A DNA stretch of 64,000 nucleotides from CAWBRY01 sp963791295. GTDB lineage: Bacteria > Bacteroidota > Bacteroidia > Chitinophagales > Chitinophagaceae. This document shows, piece by piece, positions 43,198 to 52,364 of the stretch. The position numbers were made by a program, and so were the translations under genes. The DNA lies in contig CAWBRY010000001.1 in the NCBI GenBank assembly GCA_963791295.1, forward strand, positions 2,108,001 to 2,172,000, written 5' to 3'. Numbering within the stretch: position 1 is the stretch's first letter; each line of letters opens with the position of its first letter. A model generated the notes under the pieces. That model made no database searches and was not told where the DNA came from. It saw nothing but the letters and a program-made list of their open reading frames with translations.

Positions 43198-43655
43198 ACA
43201 GACACTTTTCTAACATTTGCCCATTAAAAAAAGTATCAGCAAACGTTTGCGATCATGGTAAAAAGTCAGCCACTTTTGTGTAGCTAAGACACAAAAATCA
43301 AATCTTCCTTTTCCTAAAAAAAAGTTTTCCAGCGATTCATATTAGGTGATTTCGCCATTGATTGACCGGGTACGAACATTTGTTAGAAGCGCAATAAAAA
43401 GATTGAGTACCAACGAGTAAAGCGACCGACCCCAATCCCCATGCACATTTCACGAGAGGTTATCAACATCCTGTGATTTTAAATTTGACAGATTCTTCTG
43501 GAAAAAATCGGTAATTTGATTTCGCTTTTTTTTTCAGAGATAAATTTCATGGTGATACTTTTTTATCAACTTTTGATATTTTTTATAAAAATCTAAGAAA
43601 TTTGATCTTTGATTAACAGAATGTTAATAGATTTACGGATCAGTTAAACCAAAAA
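43198..43655. other. Long intergenic region upstream of susC
   Basis: The 458-bp gap between hutH and susC holds a LacI-type palindrome near the hutH end and an AT-rich stretch close to susC with T-rich promoter-like sequence (for example TTGATCTTTGATT at about 43600). I could not identify a -33/-7 pair or an RNA structure with confidence. Confidence 0.5.
43239..43250. promoter_or_regulatory. Possible LacI-family operator GCAAACGTTTGC
   Basis: A perfect 12-bp palindrome with a central CG, of the kind bound by LacI/PurR-family regulators (the E. coli PurR box is ACGCAAACGTTTTCGT in form). It lies 42 bp after the hutH stop and about 410 bp before susC. No LacI-family gene is in the window. Confidence 0.45.
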
Positions 43656-46600
43656 ATGCTTTGCTATATGAGAAATTTACCCAAATCTCTTGTAAGGGTG
43701 GCCAGGTTGTTATTGTCCTCGGCCGTTCTGATTCTCCTCTCCTCAACGGTATTTTCGCAAAAAACAGTTTCAGGTGTAGTTAGAGAAAATACCACTCCAT
43801 TGGCAGGCGCAACTGTCGAAGTCCCAACGACGACGGTAGCGACAAGGACAGATGCCAACGGAGCCTTTACTATTAATGTCCCGGCCGGTAAGAATATCAT
43901 TAGGGTATCCTTCGCCGACTTTGTCACTCAACAGGTGGACATCAGTAACATCACCAATCTTGCGGATGTGTCCGTGACACTGGTTCGCCAAAATGCAGCT
44001 TTAAATGAAGTTGTAGTCACAGGTTACACTGGCCAACGTAAAAAAGACATCATCGGTGCCGTATCTGTGGTAAATACTGCGGATATGAAGATGACGCCTG
44101 TAGCAAACGTCGCAAGTCAGCTGCAAGGTAGAGCAGCCGGTGTTGTTGTTAGTAGCACGGGCGCGCCCGGCGGTGCTGCGGTTGTGCGTATCCGTGGATT
44201 TCAATCATACGGAAACAACGACCCTCTATATATTATAGATGGAGTTCCTACGCAAGATCCTTCTCAAATCAACCCGAATGATATCGAATCCATTCAGGTA
44301 TTGAAGGATGCAGCTGCGGCCTCTATATATGGTACGCGTGCAGCTAATGGAGTTATTATTATTACGACTAAGCAAGGCAAGGTTGGAAGAACTACGATTA
44401 CTTACGAGGGTTATCTAGGTACACAGCGGATCGCTAATAACCAGATCCCCGATCTATTGAATAATTCGGAATACATTGATTATCTCAATAAAACCACCAC
44501 CACCGGTAATAAGCACGTGGTATTCGGTACGTTCGGGTCTTATGCATTGCCGGATTATATTATTGTTAGTGCCGGTTTTAAAGGAGGGGTTGCCGAAGGG
44601 GATCCCCACACTGATTCATCGTCATTGGCTTTTGGTAGTATTTACCAGGTCCTGAAGACCACGCCGGAAGGAACCAACTGGTTCAAAGCGATGATCAGAA
44701 ACGGACTTATTCAAAGCCATCAAATTACCGCATCGGGCGGTACAGACAAAGCAAGCTTCTCCGTTGGTCTGAATTATTTTAGCCAACAGGGAACTTTCAA
44801 GTTTACTGACTATAAGAGATATACTGTAAGAGCAAATAGCTCAATCAAGGCAACGAGCTTCTTAAGGTTTGGACAGAATATCCAGGTCAGCCGCGAAGAT
44901 CGCCTTGGTAATGATAACAGGAATGAAGCTGGCGCCTGGTCTCAATCATTTAGAATGGTTCCATATATTCCAATCAATGATATTTTAGGTGGATGGGGAG
45001 GTAATGGAGTTGGTGAGTCAGGTAATGGAACCAGCCCGGTGGCTCAACTCTATAGAAGCAAGGATAATAACGATGTACTTAATAAGGTATTTGGAAATAT
45101 TTTTGCGGAACTATACCTTACCAAATATGTCACTGTCAGGACCTCATTTGGCGTTGACAACGGTGAGCAGGCGCAAAAATTCATTTCCTACAGAACGTAT
45201 GAGCGCGCTGAAAACCAAGGTACGACCCAGCTAACTGAGCAGTCCTGGAGTTTTGTAAATTGGACATGGACTAATACACTTGTCTTCCAAAATACATTCG
45301 CGGGTGCTCATGATGTAAAGCTCCTTTTGGGTACTGAAGCTATCAAACATAATAGCCGTGGCCATAGGGCCTACGGACAGGGCTTTGATCTGGATGATCC
45401 GAATTTCATTTCTCTTGATCTATCCAGCCAGGCTGATAGAAGAATTGAAAATTTCAATGTTGGACGCAGCACTCTCTATTCCATTTTTGGAAGGTTGGAT
45501 TACTCCTTTAAAGGAAGATACCTTTTCAACGGTACAATAAGGAGGGACGGGTCATCGGTATTCGGTCCTGAAAACCGCTATGCAAACTTTCCCTCATTTG
45601 GAGTCGGCTGGCGTGTATCTGAAGAATCATTCATGCAAGGAATGGCATGGTTAACTGATCTGAAAATTCGTGGTGGATTTGGTGAGGTCGGTAGTATCAG
45701 TAATGTGGATCCGGCTAATGCATTTTCAACGTATACCACAGCACCCGCTGGTACATATTATGATATAGGTGGAGTTAATACGGGCGGCATTGCTCAGGGG
45801 TATGTGCAGCAGCGGCTGGGTAACCCAGGCACAAAGTGGGAAACTACTAAAACGCGAAATATAGGTCTGGACCTGTCAATTTTACAAGGCAAATGGTCGT
45901 TCACTGCCGATGTTTTCAAAAATGATACTCACGATTTGCTGGTCGACAGAAACCGCCCCAGTACAGAGCCGAACCTGATTCAGCCTAAGATCAACCTGGG
46001 TACGATGAGAAATACCGGATTTGAACTTACGCTCAACAACAAGGGTAAGATCACTGGCGATCTTAACTATGATCTCTCACTTACCTTCTCCCACTATAAG
46101 AATGAGCTGATCAAGGTCAATGAAGAAGGTACAGTGCTTCGTGTTGCACTTGACCGTTTGTCAGATGCTTTGATCACCAGGGCAGGAGATCCTATTTCAT
46201 CTTTCTATGGTTATAAGATCATTGGCTTCTACAACACCCCTGATGATGTGACCAAAGGACCAACTATCGGTGGATTGCCGACTGTAGTAGGAACATGGAT
46301 GTATAAAGATGTCGACGGTGATGGCGATATTACAGAAGCAGACCGCATCATCCTGGGTAGTCCTCACCCTGATTTCCAAATGGGTATGAACCTTGGCCTG
46401 GACTACAAGAATTTTGATTTCACGGCTTTCCTGTTTTGGAACCACGGAAATGAAATCTTCAACTACGTGAAATATTATACGGATATGCGCGTATTCGTTG
46501 GAGGCATCAGTACGAGGGTTCTGTATGATAGTTGGACGCCATCGAAAACGGATGCAAAACTTCCTCAATTGGGTATCGGACCGAACAGTGGATTTACAGA

Positions 46601-46892
46601 CTTTGCTACGGGTAAATCCAATTCCTTCTATGTTGAGCATGGCTCATACTTAAGGGCAAAAGTTCTTCAATTGGGTTATACTTTTCCAAAGAGGATAACC
46701 GATAGAGCCAAGGTGGGCAATGCAAGAATTTATCTGCAGGCAACCAATTTGTTCACAATTACGAATTATTCAGGACCGGACCCTGATTTGAACCTGCTGA
46801 ATAATGACAATACGGATACTTATATTGGTGTTGACCGCACAGGATTCCCTAACCCTAAAGAAATCCTGGTAGGACTAAGCCTTTCATTTTGA
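43656..46892 (+). CDS. SusC/RagA-family TonB-linked outer-membrane receptor
   Basis: SusC-like proteins import glycans or other large nutrients across the outer membrane with TonB energy. The 1078-residue protein has a signal peptide (LLSSAVLILLSSTVFSQ) and a carboxypeptidase-regulatory-like domain (about 33-105, VSGVVRENTTPLAGATVEV). The TonB box/plug region (about 115-235) has LNEVVVTGYTGQRKKDIIGA, LQGRAAGVVVSSTGAPGG, and the IRGFQSYGNNDPLYIIDGVP block. The barrel reaches a C-terminal VGLSLSF. The paired susD follows after 20 bp. The substrate is unknown. An ATG at 43668 is a possible alternative start. Confidence 0.95.
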   Translation: MLCYMRNLPKSLVRVARLLLSSAVLILLSSTVFSQKTVSGVVRENTTPLAGATVEVPTTTVATRTDANGAFTINVPAGKNIIRVSFADFVTQQVDISNITNLADVSVTLVRQNAALNEVVVTGYTGQRKKDIIGAVSVVNTADMKMTPVANVASQLQGRAAGVVVSSTGAPGGAAVVRIRGFQSYGNNDPLYIIDGVPTQDPSQINPNDIESIQVLKDAAAASIYGTRAANGVIIITTKQGKVGRTTITYEGYLGTQRIANNQIPDLLNNSEYIDYLNKTTTTGNKHVVFGTFGSYALPDYIIVSAGFKGGVAEGDPHTDSSSLAFGSIYQVLKTTPEGTNWFKAMIRNGLIQSHQITASGGTDKASFSVGLNYFSQQGTFKFTDYKRYTVRANSSIKATSFLRFGQNIQVSREDRLGNDNRNEAGAWSQSFRMVPYIPINDILGGWGGNGVGESGNGTSPVAQLYRSKDNNDVLNKVFGNIFAELYLTKYVTVRTSFGVDNGEQAQKFISYRTYERAENQGTTQLTEQSWSFVNWTWTNTLVFQNTFAGAHDVKLLLGTEAIKHNSRGHRAYGQGFDLDDPNFISLDLSSQADRRIENFNVGRSTLYSIFGRLDYSFKGRYLFNGTIRRDGSSVFGPENRYANFPSFGVGWRVSEESFMQGMAWLTDLKIRGGFGEVGSISNVDPANAFSTYTTAPAGTYYDIGGVNTGGIAQGYVQQRLGNPGTKWETTKTRNIGLDLSILQGKWSFTADVFKNDTHDLLVDRNRPSTEPNLIQPKINLGTMRNTGFELTLNNKGKITGDLNYDLSLTFSHYKNELIKVNEEGTVLRVALDRLSDALITRAGDPISSFYGYKIIGFYNTPDDVTKGPTIGGLPTVVGTWMYKDVDGDGDITEADRIILGSPHPDFQMGMNLGLDYKNFDFTAFLFWNHGNEIFNYVKYYTDMRVFVGGISTRVLYDSWTPSKTDAKLPQLGIGPNSGFTDFATGKSNSFYVEHGSYLRAKVLQLGYTFPKRITDRAKVGNARIYLQATNLFTITNYSGPDPDLNLLNNDNTDTYIGVDRTGFPNPKEILVGLSLSF

Positions 46893-46912
46893 TAAATAAT
46901 AAACTTTTGCAT

Positions 46913-48673
46913 ATGAAAAATAAATCAATAATATTTTTACTTGCGCTGACCACGGTTTTTGTCACTGCGTTTTACTCCTGCAAGAAGAGCTTCCTGGACA
47001 TTGCACCTCAGGGAGTTTACAGTGAAGCGCAGCTTACAAATGGAGCCGGATTAAACGGAATTCTCATCAGCGCTTATTCTACGCTCGCCGGCCGCGACGG
47101 TAGTTGGTATGAAGGGGGCAGCAACTGGGTCTGGGGTAGCGTATTGGGAGGTGATGCGCTTAAGGGAAGTGAATATTCTGACCAGGTGGATATAAACCCC
47201 GTTATGAAGTATTCAGTGGGCGCAAGTAGCCCCCCTGTTAATGGCAAGTGGAATGGAATTTGGGATGGCGTGGCTCAGGCTAACGGAGTTATCAGAGCTG
47301 TGAAAGCGCTTACGTCTCTGGATCCTGGAGTCGCTGAGCAAATTGAAGCTGAAGCGAAATTTCTCAGGGGGTATCATCACTTTGAAGGGAAGAAATGCTT
47401 TAAAAATATCCCTTACCTGGATGAGAATGTGACGGACTTCAAGGTGCCGAATACAACTGACGGAACGACTTATGTAGAAGTATGGCCGCAAATAGAGGCC
47501 GACTTCCAGTTTGCCTATGACCACCTGCTGGCAACTAAGGAGAATAAGGGAAGAATAAATAAATGGGGAGCAGCCGTTTACCTGGCTAAAGCATATTTAT
47601 TCCAGGCAAAATGGGCCGAAGCAAAAGCGTTGCTGGATGTAATCATTGTGCAGGGTACCACAGCCGAGGGAAAGCCTTACGCATTGACCGCAAATTACCA
47701 CGAAAACTTCCGTGTTATCACGGAACATAATACAGAAACTGTATTCGCTATCGAAGCATCCTATGGCGATGGTTCTACCCAGAACGGAAATTATGATGAG
47801 ACGCTGGCCTTTCCACACAGCAATACCACACCAGGGGCAGGTTGCTGTGGATTCTTTCAACCCAGCCAGGACTTTGTTAATTCATTTAGAACAGGAACGG
47901 GACCAACGGATGGCTTGCCCCTACCCGCTAACTATAATGATGTGGATGTTACCAGCGATGCCGCTTTGCTATCGTCTGATCCATTTACTCCTTATGCCGG
48001 CAACCTCGATCCGAGACTTGACTGGTCTGTAGGCAGAAGAGGTATACCTTATCTGGATTGGGGTGCACACCCAGGAAGAAGCTGGATTAGAAAAGTTGGT
48101 TTCGGTGGGCCATATTCTCCCAAGAAGAATGTCTTCTACAAGTCAGATTTGGGTGCTACGGCAGGCTCAGTAGGTTGGGGTTGGAACAATACAGCTCTTA
48201 ATTTCACTTTGGAGCGCTTTTCCGATGTCTTGTTGATGGCGGCAGAAGCTGACATTGAAGTGGGAGGACAGACAAACATCGACGCTGCCCAGGTTCTGAT
48301 CAACCTGGTCCGTGCCAGAGCCGCCAATTCCCCGGTTCCAGGAGCACCAGCAACATACAATGTAAAGCAATATACGGCAACCTGGAATCAGGCCGAAGCC
48401 AGAACAGCTCTTCATTTTGAAAGAAAGCTTGAATTAGGTATGGAAGGTCATCGGTTCTTCGACCTGGTACGTTGGGGAGAAGCAGCTACATTCATTAACA
48501 CAGTATATCTTCCTCTTGAAGCACCAAGATATGCCGGCGACAATGGCAACTTCCCGCTATCACCGGCTGTATTCACACTCAACAAGAATGAATACCTGCC
48601 TATACCAGAAGATGCAATTAGTAAGAGCATCAAAGGAGGCGAAGAAACGTTGAAGCAAAATCCAAATTATTAA
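46913..48673 (+). CDS. SusD/RagB-family surface lipoprotein
   Basis: SusD-like lipoproteins form the lid of the SusC channel and bind the substrate at the cell surface. The 586-residue protein has a lipoprotein signal ending in FYSCKKSFLD (Cys at residue 23). It has the N-terminal helical TPR-like part (YSEAQLTNGAGLNGILIS, EAKFLRGYHHFE) and the C-terminal family motif RTALHFERKLELGMEGHRFFD (shown in part) followed by DLVRWGEA. It ends in LPIPEDAISKSIKGG, typical of the family. I chose the ATG at 46913, since the open frame starts earlier at a TTG. A strong terminator follows. Confidence 0.94.
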   Translation: MKNKSIIFLLALTTVFVTAFYSCKKSFLDIAPQGVYSEAQLTNGAGLNGILISAYSTLAGRDGSWYEGGSNWVWGSVLGGDALKGSEYSDQVDINPVMKYSVGASSPPVNGKWNGIWDGVAQANGVIRAVKALTSLDPGVAEQIEAEAKFLRGYHHFEGKKCFKNIPYLDENVTDFKVPNTTDGTTYVEVWPQIEADFQFAYDHLLATKENKGRINKWGAAVYLAKAYLFQAKWAEAKALLDVIIVQGTTAEGKPYALTANYHENFRVITEHNTETVFAIEASYGDGSTQNGNYDETLAFPHSNTTPGAGCCGFFQPSQDFVNSFRTGTGPTDGLPLPANYNDVDVTSDAALLSSDPFTPYAGNLDPRLDWSVGRRGIPYLDWGAHPGRSWIRKVGFGGPYSPKKNVFYKSDLGATAGSVGWGWNNTALNFTLERFSDVLLMAAEADIEVGGQTNIDAAQVLINLVRARAANSPVPGAPATYNVKQYTATWNQAEARTALHFERKLELGMEGHRFFDLVRWGEAATFINTVYLPLEAPRYAGDNGNFPLSPAVFTLNKNEYLPIPEDAISKSIKGGEETLKQNPNY

Positions 48674-48700
48674 TAATACATTTTATTGAATTTACTTTTA

Positions 48701-48731
48701 TAGAACCACCTTTCCGGGTGGTTCTATTTTT
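48701..48731 (+). terminator. Terminator after susD
   Basis: TAGAACCACC and GGTGGTTCTA form a perfect 10-bp stem around a TTTCCG loop, followed by TTTTT. It separates susCD from the FG-GAP gene operon. Confidence 0.93.
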
Positions 48732-48791
48732 GTGAGAATGCCCGTATTTTTTTAAACGATTTAAATGAACTTCACAGTTCAATAGCGCGGA

Positions 48792-51700
48792 ATGTATCGA
48801 CTCATCCTCATCCTTGTACTTTCCTGTGTTTTCTTTTCCTGCGGAAATAAAAAAAGGTTTTCTAAAATCAGATCAGCCGATTCAGGGATTCATTTCAGCA
48901 ATACCATCACTGATAATGATTCTCTAAATATTTTGGATGTCGAGAATATTTATAATGGAGGTGGGGTAGGGATCGGCGATTTTAATAACGACGGCTTGGA
49001 AGATATTTATTTCACCGGAAACCAGGTATCCAATAAATTATACCTGAATAAAGGAAAGCTTAAGTTCAAGGATATTACCGATCAGGCGGGTGTGAATGGG
49101 GCTGGCAGGTGGAGCCGCGGCGTAACCGTGGTAGACATCAATAATGATGGCCTGATGGACATCTACGTTTGTGCAACGCTGTCGCCGGACGTGAAGAAAA
49201 GGGAAAATATACTTTATGTAAATACAGGTGTGGATGCGGACGGGATCCCTCATTTTATCAATAAAGCCGCAGAATATGGGCTGGCAGATACCGTTCATTC
49301 AACCATGGCGGCATTTTTTGATTATGACAACGACGGCGACCTGGACATGTACCTCCTGGTCAACCAGATCCTCAAGGACCAATACCCCGGGTTATTCAAA
49401 CCCATCCTGAAAAACAGGGAACATCCAAATACCGATAAGCTCTACCGCAATGATTGGAATGATAGCCTGAGACATCCTGTCTTTACCGACGTATCCGCGC
49501 AAGCCGGAGTTACGATCGAAGGTTTCGGCCATGGGGTCACCATCGTCGATATCAATGCAGATGGATGGAAAGATGTATATGTCACCAATGATTTCATTTC
49601 TAATAATATTCTCTACATCAACCAGCGAAATGGTCGTTTCGTCGACGAATCAGATCAATATTTTAAGCATACGTCTGAAAGTTCCATGGGCCAGGATGTG
49701 ATCGATATCAACAATGACGGGCTTCCGGATGTAATTGAACTGGACATGAATCCGGAAGATAATTTCCGGAAAAAAATGATGATGAATGCCCTTAGCTACC
49801 AGCGATACCAGAACAACGACTATTTCGGATATCAATATCAATATGTAAGAAATGTCCTGCAGCTCAACCGGGGTCCGAGAATATTGAAAAACGATTCGAT
49901 AGGAGCCCCCGTTTTTAGCGATGTGGCCTTTTATTCCGGCATCGCTGAAACCGATTGGAGCTGGACTCCCTCCGTTGCAGATTTGGATAACGACGGCTTT
50001 CGCGATATTATCGTGACCAATGGATTTCCAAAGGATGTAACGGACCATGATTTTACGGTATTCCGTCAGAAAGCTTTCTCACTGGCAACCAAAAGAGATA
50101 TCCTCCAACAGATCCCGATCGTGAAGATCTCGAATTACGTTTATAAAAATAACGGAGACGTTACGTTTACGGATGTGACAAGGGAGTGGGGCATGTATCA
50201 ACCCAGTTTTTCTAACGGTGCCGTATACGCGGACCTGGACAATGACGGAGATCTCGATTACATCGTCAACAATATTGACGATGAAGCCCTGGTTTACCGA
50301 AATAATTCAAGAGAAATAGATAAGAAAAATCACTACCTCCAGGTCAAGCTGACGGGTGGCCCCTCCAATGTAAATGGCCTGGGAGCTTTTGTAGAGCTCC
50401 ATTATAAAGGCCAGCAGCAGGTATATGAGAATACGCCCTACCGCGGTTACTTGTCTTCTGTTTACCCCGTCATTCACTTCGGCCTTGGGCCCACCGAGTC
50501 GGTCGATTCGGTGTTGATTAAATGGCCCAACGGCAAAATGCAATTGCTGCAAAATGTCAAGGTTGATCAACGGATAGATGTAAAGCTTTCGGCTGCCTCG
50601 TTGGACTATGCCTTTTCAAATTCTCAAGAATTGAAGAATGCGTTATTTAAGGATGTCACCGATAGCGTAGGAATTCATTTTGTACATCGCGAAAATGATT
50701 TTATTGATTTCAATATCCAAAAGCTGCTGCCTCACAAATTGTCGCAATATGGTCCCCCGCTTTCAGTGGGCGATATAGATGGAAACGGGCTGGATGATCT
50801 GGTGAGTGGCGGATCGCCGTCTTACAGTGCGCAACTGTTTCTGCAGCAACCCAACCGTCTTTTTAAGCAATCTTCGCTGCTGGATACATCCACTCTTGCT
50901 GATAAGAAAGGAGAAGATACCGGGTTACTGCTCTTTGATGCAGATGGGGATAATGACCTTGATCTCTATGTTGCCAGCGGAGGATATGAAAATAAGCCAA
51001 ACACCAACGCGTATGAAGACAGATTTTACGTGAATGATGGAAAAGGAAATTTCACGCAGGATACGGCTTCGCTTCCTCACAATCTCACCAGTAAATTTTG
51101 CGTTCGGGCAATGGATTTTGACAAAGATGGCGACCTGGATCTATTTGTCGCCGGTCGTGTAGATCCCTGGAATTACCCAAAACCCGTGTCCAGCTTCATT
51201 TACAGGAATGATTCAAAGCCGGGTCACGTTAAATTTAGCGATGTAACAAATCAAGTGGCCAGGGATCTGAAAGATATTGGCCTTGTATGCGACGCCGTGT
51301 TTACAGATTTCGATAATGACGGTTGGCCCGATCTCTTACTCGCTGGTGAATGGATGCCGATCATTTTTTTGAAAAATGATCACGGAAAATTTAATAAAAT
51401 CTCTGCTGTTTCAGGAGTTAATGACCAGGTTGGTTGGTGGAATACCATCGCTCCCGGCGACTTTGACAATGATGGCGACATTGACTATGTCATTGGAAAC
51501 ATCGGTCAGAATTCAATTTACAAAGCCAGCGACCGTTATCCTGTTTCTATTTATGCAAAGGATTTTGACAACAATGGAAGCTATGACGCCTTTCCGGCCT
51601 ATTTTATACCGGCCAGCCAGGAAGATCAAACGAAAAAGGAATATCCCGCACAGACCCGCGACGATATTGTGAAACAAATGATCGGCATGCGCTCTAAATT

Positions 51701-52364
51701 TCAGAATTATAAATCATTTGGCCGCGCAACGATCGATGAATTATTTACCAAAGAGCAGTTGAATGGCGTTCTGATCCTGAAGGCTAATAACTTTAAGTCA
51801 TGCTTGCTGCGAAATGATGGACAAAACAAATTCGCGCTGGTACCTCTTCCAATGCAGGCTCAACTTGCTCCACTAAACGGAATGACAGTGGATGACTTCG
51901 ACGGCGATGGCAATATGGACATTCTGATCAATGGCAATGATTATGGGACGGAAGTCTCGGTAGGAAGATACGATGCTATGAATGGACTATTGCTGCTTGG
52001 CAACGGTGCCGGTGGCTTCCATCCCGCATCCATATTGCAAAGCGGCGTTTTCCTTCCTGGAAATGGGAAAGCAATGGTGAAGTTGAGGGATAAAAATGGG
52101 AACTACCTGGTTGCCGCGACGCAAAACCGGGGGCCTTTGCAAGTCTTTGAACTGAAACGAAAAATTCAAAACATTCCAATTCATTCAAACGAGGCTTACG
52201 CTGTCATAACCTACAAGACAGGCCGTTCTCAAAAACAGGAATTCTATTATGGCAGTTCGTTTCTTTCCCAGTCGGCCCGATTCTTATCTGTTGGCAGCAA
52301 CGCTACGTCGATAAGCATCTATGACTTCAATGGAAAAAGCCGTGTTGTAAATTTGAATCGATGA
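48792..52364 (+). CDS. FG-GAP/VCBS repeat lipoprotein with ASPIC/UnbV domain (CRTAC1-like)
   Basis: The 1190-residue protein is a lipoprotein (LSCVFFSCGNKK, Cys at residue 17). It has many calcium-binding FG-GAP/VCBS repeats, each with a DxNxDG-type loop (DFNNDGLEDIYFTGN, DINNDGLMDIYV, DYDNDGDLDMYL, DFDNDGWPDLLLAGEW). About halfway lies the ASPIC/UnbV domain (VIHFGLG ... VDSVLIKWPNGKMQ). Such beta-propeller proteins are predicted to act outside the cell in binding. It is first in a three-gene unit with an ATGA overlap to the next gene. Multiple propellers could dock substrate delivered to SusC/SusD, but this is inference. Confidence 0.9.
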   Translation: MYRLILILVLSCVFFSCGNKKRFSKIRSADSGIHFSNTITDNDSLNILDVENIYNGGGVGIGDFNNDGLEDIYFTGNQVSNKLYLNKGKLKFKDITDQAGVNGAGRWSRGVTVVDINNDGLMDIYVCATLSPDVKKRENILYVNTGVDADGIPHFINKAAEYGLADTVHSTMAAFFDYDNDGDLDMYLLVNQILKDQYPGLFKPILKNREHPNTDKLYRNDWNDSLRHPVFTDVSAQAGVTIEGFGHGVTIVDINADGWKDVYVTNDFISNNILYINQRNGRFVDESDQYFKHTSESSMGQDVIDINNDGLPDVIELDMNPEDNFRKKMMMNALSYQRYQNNDYFGYQYQYVRNVLQLNRGPRILKNDSIGAPVFSDVAFYSGIAETDWSWTPSVADLDNDGFRDIIVTNGFPKDVTDHDFTVFRQKAFSLATKRDILQQIPIVKISNYVYKNNGDVTFTDVTREWGMYQPSFSNGAVYADLDNDGDLDYIVNNIDDEALVYRNNSREIDKKNHYLQVKLTGGPSNVNGLGAFVELHYKGQQQVYENTPYRGYLSSVYPVIHFGLGPTESVDSVLIKWPNGKMQLLQNVKVDQRIDVKLSAASLDYAFSNSQELKNALFKDVTDSVGIHFVHRENDFIDFNIQKLLPHKLSQYGPPLSVGDIDGNGLDDLVSGGSPSYSAQLFLQQPNRLFKQSSLLDTSTLADKKGEDTGLLLFDADGDNDLDLYVASGGYENKPNTNAYEDRFYVNDGKGNFTQDTASLPHNLTSKFCVRAMDFDKDGDLDLFVAGRVDPWNYPKPVSSFIYRNDSKPGHVKFSDVTNQVARDLKDIGLVCDAVFTDFDNDGWPDLLLAGEWMPIIFLKNDHGKFNKISAVSGVNDQVGWWNTIAPGDFDNDGDIDYVIGNIGQNSIYKASDRYPVSIYAKDFDNNGSYDAFPAYFIPASQEDQTKKEYPAQTRDDIVKQMIGMRSKFQNYKSFGRATIDELFTKEQLNGVLILKANNFKSCLLRNDGQNKFALVPLPMQAQLAPLNGMTVDDFDGDGNMDILINGNDYGTEVSVGRYDAMNGLLLLGNGAGGFHPASILQSGVFLPGNGKAMVKLRDKNGNYLVAATQNRGPLQVFELKRKIQNIPIHSNEAYAVITYKTGRSQKQEFYYGSSFLSQSARFLSVGSNATSISIYDFNGKSRVVNLNR

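Noticed and set aside
43656..46892. Classic polysaccharide utilization locus
   Set aside because: No glycoside hydrolase, polysaccharide lyase or CAZyme-type regulator is present near susCD.
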